This document shows, piece after piece, positions 1 through 10,246 of a stretch of 64,000 bases of DNA. Source of the DNA: Mallotus nudiflorus (Eukaryota; Streptophyta; Magnoliopsida; Malpighiales; Euphorbiaceae). The stretch is from contig CANTUR010000166.1 of the NCBI GenBank assembly GCA_947683625.1, positions 1,829,001 through 1,893,000 on the forward strand, in the 5' to 3' direction. The notes beneath the pieces are model-generated. The model was not told the origin of the DNA, ran no database searches, and saw only the letters and a list, made by a program, of their open reading frames with translations. Within the stretch, counting starts at the first letter, position 1; each line of letters opens with the position of its first letter. Made by a program: the position numbers and the translations under genes.

Positions 1-1276
1 AAATTAATAAAAAATTCACCAAAAATAGTATAATTACTCAAAAATTAATTTATCAACATATAATTTAATAATATCAATAAATACACTCAATTAACCAATT
101 AATTTCAATTAAACACATAATTAACCTAATTTTTCCAAAATTACATAAATTTAATAAATTCCAAATAAATATATAAAATTCACAAAAATTAAAAATCAAT
201 TTCTAAAATGCATTTTAACACCTATAATTACCATAAAACACAATTTCATAATTTAATTAATTAATTTTCGAAAATTAGAAAATATTAATAAAATAATCAA
301 AAATTCCCAAAAATAAAAATAAATTCCAAAAATTCCACAAAAATTCCAAAGTATAGATTAAGCTACTAGAATCAAATTTTGTGAAGGTATTTTTCTTGAA
401 TCAATCAATTTGAAGCTCAAAAAATTCAAGAACCCTAATAGGCCGAAAATGGAAAATCAAAACCTAGGGAAATCTAGACCATTTTAAGTGAAACAAATCT
501 TGGAATCACACTCACTGGAGCTCAAGGAGAAGATAGAGACCAGCGGTGTCAGAAAAGGTGGCTGGAATCACGTCAATCGGTGATGGAAATGATTTTTAAT
601 TTTCCGGTCAAATCAAGCTTCACAGACACCGGAAACGGGCGCTGCTAGCGATGGAACTGGCTGGGGACAATGGTGGCACGCCGGGAGGCACACCAACAGC
701 AAGGGGAAGGCTTGGCAATGATCGAAAATGGGCTAGGATGGCGTCAGGCGTTTTGAGAGGTTCGGGTGGCACAAATGGTAAATTTGACAAACTTCTAATT
801 TTTGTATATATATATAACTTTAACTTTAATTTTAATAATATATATTATTATATTAAAAATAATTGTACACCACATGTTTAAAATAAACAATATATATACA
901 TATACACATGTTAATTAAAATGAAAACTATATATATACATAATTAAAAATAATTAATAAACCCTAAAATTATTAAATATATGTATATATATGCATGTATA
1001 TGTATATATTTTAATACAACAATTAAAATAGTGCATGGACTCATGTAAATTCATAAAATTATTTAAAATAATTAATATTAAATTATTTACGTTTTAATTT
1101 TCCCGAAAATAACATTCCCGGGAAAATTTTACGTAAACAACTTAAAATAATTAAGAATAATTAAAATAACTTAGTAATTATCAAACTCATGAAAATAATC
1201 ATAAATATATACAAAAATTATTAACATTACATATCCCGATGCAATTTAAATTTATTTAAAAACTCGAGATATTACA
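1..1276 (-). mobile_element. Partial long LTR of a Ty3/gypsy (Tekay-type) retrotransposon
   Basis: Read on the minus strand the sequence starts TGTAATATCTCGAG at 1276 and runs off the left edge of the window. It aligns along its length with the promoter-side part of the solo LTR at 50730-53967 (roughly 52.7-53.97 kb), including the CCCGGGAAAATTTTACGTAAA stretch near 1110-1136. The element cuts into the hAT transposon that begins at 1277. The expected 5-bp target duplication would be GTAGC (1277-1281) with its partner outside the window, so solo LTR versus full element cannot be decided. Small ORFs here are not genes. Confidence 0.85.
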
Positions 1277-1425
1277 GTAGCTCTGAAGCACAAAAAAAGA
1301 AGTATTAGTAATTGTGGATAAATTAAACAAATATAACAAAAAGTGATTAAAAAATTAGGCTTAATACCTTTCTCAAAGTTCTCAAACTCCTTAATTACTT
1401 CTTCAACTGAAATAGGTTTACTACC

Positions 1426-3461
1426 TTATTTCAACCAATCAGATGTGCAAATCAATTCTTCCATAATCTTTAGAGTCAATGAACTCCTAAAGGCATCAAG
1501 TACTCTCCCACCAGTACTAAAAGAACTTTCAGAAGCAACTGTTGGGATGGGAATAACTAAAACATCATAAGTAAGTTTAGAGATAATTAGGAATCCCTCT
1601 GAGTTCAATTCCACCACCTCAATACTTTAAAGTTCCCATCTTCTTCAGTAATTGCTTCATTCAAATATAAATCAAGATCACTCTTTTTGCTTCAACCTAA
1701 ACCCTCTTCCATTTTATGTTTCTTAAACCTAGCTTTTAAAATAGAAATAAAAGCAGGTACACCAGCACTAGAATTAGATTGGCTAAGAGTTCCAGAATCA
1801 GACAAGCAACTTTAAGAAGCATATGCATTGATAGGTTTGTAAAAGGCAGCATAATCTTTAAAAAATTCATATAGGGCATATTTGACATTGTTGAATAAGC
1901 TTTCACCTTGTAATTTTTCATAAATTGCATTTAAGGAGAATCCCATGAATTCAATTTTGTCCATAGGATCAAGAATGTTGGTAATGAAAATTAGCATGTT
2001 CATTTTTTACGGGTCACCTCAGTACTTGTCAAACTTGGACTTCATGCTAAATCCCATATGCCTAACTTGTAAGTCATATGATTTTTAAAATTCATATAGC
2101 TTGCAAAAAAGGATTGAAATTTTAATAAAAAGTAAATTGGCAGTAATATATTTTGAACCTAAAATTCTCAAAATCAATTCATAGAAATGCTAAAGAAAAT
2201 TCACATGCTGTTTCACTATTTGCCAATCCTCAAAACTTGGGACATTTTCACCCAAATTTGCCCTGAAACTGAACTCTTATTCTTTGAAAACCTAAAATGA
2301 CTTTTCATAACTATATGCAGTCCTTAACTTAAAGTATGTTGAGTTTTACCTAGTGGGCATATCAAGTGACAAACTTGATTTGCAGTCAACACCTACCAAG
2401 TCATTGTATTCCTTAAATTTTCTCAGTTTAATAAGGGAGTTTCTAACATACCTAACAGCTTCCCTCACTCTTTTAATTACTAGGTTAGCATCTTTGAAAC
2501 CCTTATTAACTACCAGATTAAGAATATGTGCAAAGCACCTCATATGGACATACTTTGATCTAATTGAGCTCACACCCTAAGTCAACAATTTCTTTTTAAA
2601 ATAAGAAATTGATGTGTCATTTGATGAGGCATTGTTTACTGTCACACTAAAAATATTCATTAAACCTAACTCAAGTGAGCAGCTTTCTAAAGCTTTGGCA
2701 ATGTACTTCTCTTTATATGAAGAAACAAGGACAAATGATATAATTTTCTTGTGTAGCCTCCACTTATCATCAATGAAATGCATTGTAATGCACATATAAT
2801 TGATTCTTTGGATAGAAGTCTAGGAATTAGTGGTCAGGCTGACCCTTTAAGATACTTAAAAAAATTTCATTTTAATTTTCTTATCCATATAAGAACCAAA
2901 AAATTCCCCTCTAACTGTCCACGTAAAAAGGATTTTAAACCTAGGACATATTGCAGAAACAAAGTTTTTAAACCCTTCCCTTTCAGTAAACTTGAAAGGC
3001 AACTTGTCAATTACTATCATTTTAGCAAGTACAATCCTAATTAGCTCTTGGTAAAATTTCCAAGTGCCAATTAAGCCTAGAGGTTCATTTCTATTTGCTT
3101 CCACCCCATCAGGTTTAAAGGTTAAAATGGCTTATCTAGAATATTTACTGTGTGGCATTTTTTTGCAATGTATAATGTAATTTCTCATTGAAGATGTCCC
3201 ATGTATTTTTAAGTTGGCACCAAATTTAGTAAAACAATAAATACACTTGGCTTTTTGTGTAATGCCTTTGTTATATTTAATCTTCTCAAAGTGTTCCCAA
3301 GCCCTCAATCTAAATTCAATCTTTTTCCTTTTAGTAGCACCATCATGCTGCTTAGTAGTAGGAACATCTACTTTATTTGCTTCTACCTCATTTTATGACT
3401 CAGCATCAAGGACAACACTAGCAGCAATAATTTGACTACTACTTGGATTCCTAACATCCAT
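1426..3461 (-). pseudogene. hAT transposase pseudogene (BED finger to dimerisation domain)
   Basis: Conceptual translation from an ATG at 3461 gives, in order: a lysine-rich N-terminus; a BED-type zinc-finger start (RAWEHFEKI, then KAKCIYC, about 3240-3310); a central RNase H-like region with CFAHILNLVV (about 2535-2560); and the C-terminal hAT dimerisation domain with VASESSFSTGGRVLDAFRSS (about 1470-1535). The span of ~2.04 kb equals about 680 codons, normal for plant hAT transposases of the RICESLEEPER/DAYSLEEPER type. It is dead: there is an in-frame TAA after about 22 codons (near 3393) and the pieces lie in several frames. Domesticated hAT genes keep an open frame, so this is a transposon relic. 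Confidence 0.88.
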
Positions 3462-3530
3462 CCTACAACACATAGTCACACAGCACAACAACACCAATAG
3501 AAATAATAAGTGTATATAAATAAAGATAAC

Positions 3531-3832
3531 ATATATTAAATTTAAATTCATTAATAAATATAATCTAAATATAAATCATCTCCATTCAAATAATTCAGAT
3601 AAAAAATTAATAAGAATAAAATTAAATATTAAAATTACAATAAATTTTCATTTAGGTTTTATTAAATTAAATGGAATATAATATATATTAAATATAAATT
3701 CATTAATAAATATAATCTAAATATAAATCATATCCATTCAAGTAATTCAGATATAAAAATAATAAGACTAAAATTAAATATAAAAATTACAATAATTTTT
3801 CATTTAGGGTTTATTAAATTAAATGAAATCTT
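3531..3832. repeat. Two-copy tandem duplication, ~152-bp unit
   Basis: Copy 1 begins at 3531 and copy 2 at 3683. Both carry ATTCATTAATAAATATAATC, ATCCATTCAA or TCCATTCAA, AATTCAGATA and TTTCATTTAGG in the same order. The duplication lies upstream of the hAT transposase start and is AT-rich. Confidence 0.85.
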
Positions 3833-4923
3833 AAAATAGATTTAAATTAAAATTATATTAAAATAGTAAAATAAAAATTCCCAACAACCAAAACAGACTA
3901 ACACTGTGTAATAAAAATTTTTAAAATCAAATAAACAACAAACATTTAATTACAACAAATCAAGAAAAAATTTAAGAATATACCTTATATTTTTTGCAAA
4001 ATGAATACAATAATAGAAAAGTTAGGAAATTGTGTTTAGGCAACACACAGATTGAAAGAAATCAAAGAGAACTTGCTCAGACTACACAGATCATAACAAA
4101 AGCAAAGAAATCTTGCTCAAACAACACAGATCGGGACAACGCAAGAAAGCTTCTACCTATTTTTCGACATAAACTTCATTGCATGCATCATTAGCTTCCA
4201 TAAAAAAAAACCAACAAAATAAGTTAACTATAAACAATATTTACAATAAACATTCAAATAATCATAATAATCACATTTTTACCAAATCATGTCAATAATG
4301 GACATGCATGGTTAAAAATCAAGAAATAATCGATTTTGTTTATTGACATCAAGATTCAACACATATATGTTATATATCTGTTTGAGATCTCTATCATCAC
4401 CATTATATCACTAACCAAACAACAAGGAAATCGAAAGCAAAATCAGTGCAGATGAGACATCCTATGGACCAAGAGGCTCAGAGATTACTATCGAAAGAGA
4501 TTGAAAGAGTGACCTAGACATAGACAAGAGAAGTAGGGTTACAAAATAAGGATTTGTAGGAGAATATTAGGGTTTCAAGGGAAGGGGAGGTGGCTAAAGG
4601 TCATGGAAGGGAAGGGAACTAAGGGTTTTCTCGAGAGAAAAACATAGGAGCGACGTAAAAGAATCAAGAGAAATGAAATGAGTGATATTTGTTTAGTGTT
4701 AGGTATATTATTGATTTATACATATATAAAACGATGTAGTATTAGTTAGGATTTATTGAAAATTCGGGCGGGTCAAGTAGCCAACACCCTCCCTCGATCC
4801 AACATCGCAAATCCTATTCTCCTTGACCCGTAACGCCCGAACCTGCCTTAGTCCGATTTCACTTCTTCCGACCCCTTAATTTGGCCTGAAAAATTTGGCT
4901 CAACCGGATTTTGCTCTCCCCTA

Positions 4924-5941
4924 CTTGTAAATATAAAAAGCAAAGCAAAATGTCCAAAATAATACTTAAAACATCAAAGTTTTAAGGAAAAATGAATGGT
5001 GCAACCGTCTAAGTAAAAAGTTGAAAAATGACCAAAACAAACATGCAAAATGGCAATGTTTCAAGCTTCATAAAAAAAAAAATGGTGCCATTTTATGTAC
5101 CGGATGCTGCTTAGATTTTAATGGTGGCAAATTTGAAATATCACTGTAATTAAAAATTGGTTGTAACACTATTGATGAACAATGAAATTAGGTGTCCAAT
5201 TTTATTATATTTTATTCCTACAAATAAATATAAATAACCTTATAAGTATAACTATAAACCTATGCAATTAGTTTATAATTTTTATTTTATTAAAATAATT
5301 TAATTAATATATTTAAATTTTTTTATACAATTTGTTAAAATACTTTAATTAACATTTTCAAATTTATTTATATTTTAAAAATATCAAATAAAATATATAT
5401 TAATTTACAGTCTGTGCATCACTCATATGCATGACTAATTAATAATAAATTTAATATGTAACAAAATGAAATGGGTAAGAAATTACCTTAGGATTAGGAT
5501 ACATGTCGATCCTTGTTGCTAGTGGGGGCAATGTCTATTTTGCCCTTAAGTCAATTTCATTTTTTTTTTTTTTAATTTTTAGTTTTTTGAATCTGAAAAT
5601 TAAATTGCATATAGGTGAATCGTCGTATAAAAATTTATATACTCATAGTTTATAATTTCTTTTAATAATTAAATGACTTTTTTGCAAATTTTTTTTAAAT
5701 TTCAATTTTTTAGCTCAAATGTTTTTTTAGAATCTAAAATTTAAATTTTATATATATATATATATATATAAATAAATTCATCGTATAAAAATTTAAATAT
5801 TAATTTTATAATAATTAAAAAAAATAAAATAAAATAAATATTTTAGTAATTATGTCACTGTCAGCAACGCACCGAAACAAATCATCATCCATTACCTTAC
5901 AAATAAGACCAACACAATTTAACTCATCATCGTCAATCACC
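4924..5941. other. Intergenic, upstream of the CYP81 gene
   Basis: AT-rich single-copy-looking sequence with a T-run near 5560 and a (TA)n run at about 5750-5771 followed by AAATAAATT. The TA run could supply a TATA element for the P450 gene, but that is only positional. No other gene or repeat is seen. Confidence 0.5.
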
Positions 5942-8900
5942 ATGATCTTATTACAAGTGCTCCTCTTCTTCCCTCTTTATATCCTCACCAATCATTTCTT
6001 CAATAAGATCCGAAATCTCCCACCATCCCCTTTTCCAACTCTCCCAGTGCTAGGCCATCTCCATTTCCTCAACAAACCTCTCCACCGATCCCTTTCCGCC
6101 TTATCCAACCGCTACGGCCCCATCCTCCTCCTCCAGTTCGGCCTCCGCCGCGTCCTCGTTGTCTCCTCTCCATCCGCTGCCGAAGAATGTTTTACAAAGT
6201 ACGACACCGTTTTTGCCAATCGCCCGCGCCTTCTCGCTGGCAAACACCTAGGTTACAACCATACGAGCCTCGTTTGGGCACCGTACGGTGACATATGGCG
6301 CAACCTTCGAAAAGTTTCAGCACTTGAAATTCTCTCCTCTCATCGTCTACAGTTGTTGTCTAGAATCCGTCGCGACGAGGTTAGGTTGCTGATTGAGCGT
6401 TTGTTTAGAAACACTAAAGATCACGAGGACCAGAAAGTTGATATGAAAAGTGCTCTCTTTGAGCTTATGTTAAACGTGATGATGAGAATGATTGCCGGCA
6501 AGAGGTATTACTGTAAGATTGTTGAGGACGTGGAGGAGGCGAGAAGGTTTCGGGAGATAGTAAGAGAGACGTTTCTATTGGCCGGGACATCTAACTTGGG
6601 TGATTTTTTGCCGCTGGTGGCGGTGCTCGGAGGTGAAGAGAAGAGGTTTAAGGATTTGGGAAAAAGGAGAGATGATTTTATTCAAGATTTGATCGATCAA
6701 CATAGGAGAGGAATGGCCAGCTCTTGTCCGCCCGAGGAGAGGACCAAGACAATGATTGAGCTGATGTTGTCGCGTCAAGAAACGGATCCTGAGTACTACA
6801 CAGATGAAACTATCAAAAATCTTATGCTGGTAAGTCTTCTTTCTCCGTCGTTAATATGGCGATCCAATACTTTTCCAGTATAGAAACCTGTAAAGACAAA
6901 TTATCCACGTCCATACTCTGTTTCCACTCATGGGACATGGGAACAAAGACAATTTTTTTCCACTTCGTCAAGATAATGATGTGGGTCTGAACCTTTTTCT
7001 CTCATGTTTGATAAGTCATACACTTAAAACTATTCAACAAAGTGCGTATGTACATGGAAATTTTATAAAGATTCTAATTTTTAATAAGTTGAATGGGTAA
7101 ATCAATAATATTATGCTATTAGATTTTAGTTTTTATTTTTATTGTTCTAATTAAATATTAAATTTTTATTAGTTAAATTTTTCAACTCATTAAACACTAA
7201 AATTATTTATATATAACCATTTTTATTAGCTAAACACTTACATTATATGTCATATATCTAATCTAATCATACCATGCATCACACAATAGACAAAAATTCC
7301 CATAATTCATATATTCTATCAAAATTAAATGAATATATTTCAATTCATTAAAAGAATTTTTTTTTTGAAAGAAAGTAAAAGAATTAATTAGTTGAAATAT
7401 TAAGATTTAGAAACTTTATGTAACAAAAATATGCATAGCACTAAAATTATTCACTCCACGCCTACAGTTTCTTTTAGTTGTAGCTAATTTGTTTTTTAAG
7501 TTTATTTTTTATAATTTTTTTATCAACTAATAGGTGAAGGGAAATTGGATATCAAACCTATAATCTCACCTTATAATGTTCATTATCTAAGCTATTAGAC
7601 TATAAAAAAATGACAAGTTTATTTTTTATAATTAAATGGTTAAATATATTTCTCCTTAAATATGTAGGTGAATATGAAAACCTTTTAAATAGTAGCTGCT
7701 ATTATGAGTGTAATCAAGCCAAGTCGAGTCAACATACTATCAGATTCAAGCTCGACTCGACTTTTAAACTGGAAGCTTGAGCTTGACTCGAACTCAATCG
7801 AGCTCTTGTTTTTAAAACTCAAGTTCAACTCAATTAAGTAATTTACATACTTGAACTCAATTTGATTAATTAAATAAAATTTTTAAATTTGTAAAAGTAT
7901 ATATTTTAAAATATTCAAACTCAACTGGAGTTTAAACTCGAATTTGACTTTGTTTGATAAGATATATTTATAATTAGGGATGATTACTGTGTGCTCATGT
8001 GTTTTTGCCTATTATACTATTTCATCTCTAACATTTGAAAAAATACTTATTCATCACTGATATTTGCAAAATCGTGTAATGTTTAATCTCTAAAAAAGAC
8101 TAATGAGTGTTAACTGTTGCAAATGTTATGGATAAATAAATATTTTTTCAAATGTCAGGGATGAATTAGTGTAATAGGTCAAAACACATAGGGCACATAG
8201 TAATTATCCCTTATAATTTATATTAAATAAAAAGATAAAATAATAAATATATACAAGCTCGATTAGGCTCACAAGCTTATCGAGTCACAAATTTAGGAGT
8301 TCGAGCTTGACTAGATAGCCTACTCGAGTAGTTCAAGCTCGAGCTCAACTTAATAATAATCGAGTCATTTTCGAGTTTATCCCGAGTAGCTCGTGAGTCG
8401 GCTTGACTCGGTTACACCCTAGTTGCTAGTCTTGACTCTATTGCATCTCATTCTAGTCACTCGTAATTTTGTAAGGTATTAAGTTGTTGTTGGGTTAAAT
8501 GTAAAAGTGGATACCTAACTTTACACTTATTTCCTTTTGGATATTGAAGTTTAATATATTTCATTTCAAGTATCTAACTTTGATTTAAATATCATCCGCC
8601 AATAATTTGATGGCGAGATGATAATGTGGCAACTAGCAATAAAATATTCATGAAATATTCACCACGTCACACATATCTAATCATCAATTTTTAGCACTCA
8701 ATGCATGGGAGAATATCAAACTTTATCTTTGTTTCAATTCGATTATTAAACTTTAATTTGTATCTTTTTAGATATCAAATTTTTATTTAATTTCATAGCA
8801 ATTATTTAAAAAAATTTCTAGAACCTAAATAATCCAGAATTAAAGTTTTTTTTTTTTACAAATAAGTCCATATTATCTATACGTTTATAGGAAATAAAAA

Positions 8901-10081
8901 AAATTGAAAATTATTTTGATTCTGTTTAGTAAGAGCAGACTCATTCTGAGTGATATCACAGCCTAAGAGAAGTAAACTTTCAAATTTTTTATAATTTTTG
9001 AACTATTTTGAAAAGATAAAAAAATTGATAGATTAAAATAATTTTTAAGAAAAATTCAAAGGATTACAAATTTTTAATAGTGCTCTTTTTGAAATAAAAT
9101 TAGAGTTAAGTGACAAAAAAAAAATTAAAGTTTAATACTCAAATTACAATAAAAGTAAATTTCGATGATCATTATTACAATTAAAATTGATGATTATATA
9201 TGAGTGACATGACAAATATTCTATTGTCATTGTCATATTATCATCTCGCTATTAAGTTACTAACGGATGATACTTAAATCAAAAGTTGGATAATTGAAAC
9301 AAAACAAATTAAACTTTGAAACTCAAAATGATATAAGTGAAAAGTTTGTTACCACTGTACATTTATCCCAGCTGTTGCTATTTCGGTTCCATTCTAATCA
9401 CTCCTCAAATACGTGGGGATGCACTAATTGCCATTTCATATGGCCATACAGGTTCTTCTGTCAGCAGGAACTGATACTTCGGCTGTAACCATGGAATGGG
9501 CAATGGCACTTCTAGCGAACAATCCTGAAATTTTAAAGAAAGCACAGAACGAAATTGATTGTGTCATCGGACATGATCGACTAATGGACGAATCTGATGC
9601 GTCAAAGCTTCCATATCTTCACTGCATAATAAATGAAGTCATGCGAATGTATCCAGCTGGTCCATTACTAGTTCCTCACGAGTCATCAGAGGAGTGCTGT
9701 ATAGGAGGCTATCGTGTACCTCCAAAGACCATGCTGCTAGTCAACATATGGAGCATCCAAAATGATCCTCGAGTTTGGGAGGAACCTACAAAGTTCAGGC
9801 CAGAAAGGTTTGAAGGGTGTGAGGGGGTGAGAGATGGATTCAGGCTGATGCCTTTTGGGACAGGAAGGAGGAGCTGTCCTGGAGAAGGCTTGGCCTTGCG
9901 CATTGTTGCTTTGGGCTTAGGTTCACTTCTCCAGTGCTTTGATTGGGAGAGGGTTGGCAACGAAATGGTAGACATGACTGAAGGTGTTGGACTCACAATG
10001 CCCAAGATTCAGCCCTTGGTAATTAAATGCAGCCCACGCCCACCCATGGTTAATCTGCTCTCTCAGGTTACAGGAGTGTAG
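5942..10081 (+). CDS. Cytochrome P450, CYP81-type, two exons
   Basis: Exon 1 is 5942-6829 and exon 2 is 9452-10081, joined in phase 0 across a 2622-bp intron (CTG|gtaagt ... atacag|GTT); the product is 505 aa, normal for the family. An in-frame ATG at 5852 would add 30 polar residues before the membrane anchor; 5942 is preferred because it begins directly with MILLQVLLFFPLYIL, the ER signal anchor. Then come the proline hinge (LPPSPFPTLPVLGH), the C-helix WAPYGDIWRNLRK, the I-helix AGTDTS (start of exon 2), the K-helix NEVMRMYP (ExxR), PERF, and the haem loop FGTGRRSCPGE with its cysteine. The intron position at the I-helix is typical of CYP81. CYP81 enzymes hydroxylate phenylpropanoid, isoflavonoid or glucosinolate substrates with NADPH-P450 reductase on the ER; the substrate here cannot be read from sequence. 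All essential motifs look intact. An antisense LTR lies only 165 bp downstream. Confidence 0.93.
7517..7614 (-). mobile_element. Short tRNA-derived SINE in the CYP81 intron
   Basis: Minus-strand sequence begins near TATAGTCTAATAGCTTAGAT (A-box-like) and has a B-box-like GGTTTGATATCC, ending in a short A-run. It is bounded by a perfect 19-bp direct repeat AAGTTTATTTTTTATAATT at 7498-7516 and 7615-7633, a typical target-primed insertion duplication. A second copy of the same family, aligning end to end, is at 46151-46248. Confidence 0.8.
7702..8420. mobile_element. Non-autonomous hAT-type MITE in the CYP81 intron
   Basis: The ends are inverted: left GAGTGTAATCAAGCCAAGTC, right (reverse complement) AGGGTGTAACCGAGTCAAGC. 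Subterminal regions on both sides are rich in CTCGAGCTTGA-like words (7740-7800 and 8255-8400). The flanking 8-bp duplication AGCTGCTA (7694-7701) / AGTTGCTA (8421-8428) matches at 7 of 8 positions, the length expected for hAT. There is no coding capacity. A second inverted-repeat element (about 7973-8214) is nested inside. Confidence 0.8.
7973..8214. mobile_element. Foldback inverted-repeat element nested in the hAT MITE
   Basis: The two ends are long imperfect inverted repeats: left AGGGATGATTACTGTGTGC and onward through ACATTTGAAAAAATACTTAT; right, read on the other strand, AAGGGATAATTACTATGTGC through ACATTTGAAAAAATATTTAT. Arms are about 90-100 bp, so the element folds almost completely. 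The superfamily is undetermined and no clean target duplication was found. Confidence 0.7.
8497..9363. mobile_element. Large inverted-repeat MITE in the CYP81 intron
   Basis: About 150-bp imperfect terminal inverted repeats: left 8497-8640 (AAATGTA, GTGGATACCTAACTTT, AAGTTTAAT, TTGATTTAAATATCATCC, GCGAGATGATAATGTG) and the same words reverse-complemented at about 9220-9363. The middle has no coding capacity. Length (~867 bp) and long arms resemble Mutator-derived MITEs, but a 9-bp target duplication could not be confirmed. Confidence 0.7.
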
Positions 10082-10246
10082 AATTGTAGCCTATAAATGG
10101 CCGATATAAACCTCTTTAAGGTTTGATCCTGTACTAATATGAAAAACAACCATCTTTTGCTTGGAAAATTATAGAATTCGCAAGTTGCCAGGTCGTAACT
10201 CACAAAAAATATCTATTTTAGTTCCTACAAAAATATAGTGTAAGTT

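Larger units (their letters stand above)
1277..4923 (-). mobile_element. Decayed hAT-superfamily DNA transposon, left end missing
   Basis: One terminal inverted repeat is visible: minus-strand TAGGGGAGAGCAAAATCCGG starting at 4923, which is the usual plant hAT end. Inside lies a broken transposase (1426-3461), a 5' region with a 152-bp tandem duplication (3531-3832), and imperfect ~45-bp repeats containing 'acacagat' around 4035-4145. The other terminus is not in the window because the LTR at 1-1276 interrupts the element. The 8-bp target duplication candidate beside the visible end would be CTTGTAAA (4924-4931); its partner is not visible. Confidence 0.8.

Noticed and set aside
5852..5941. 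Upstream in-frame ATG of the P450
   Set aside because: It would put a 30-residue polar extension before the ER anchor, unlike CYP81 proteins.
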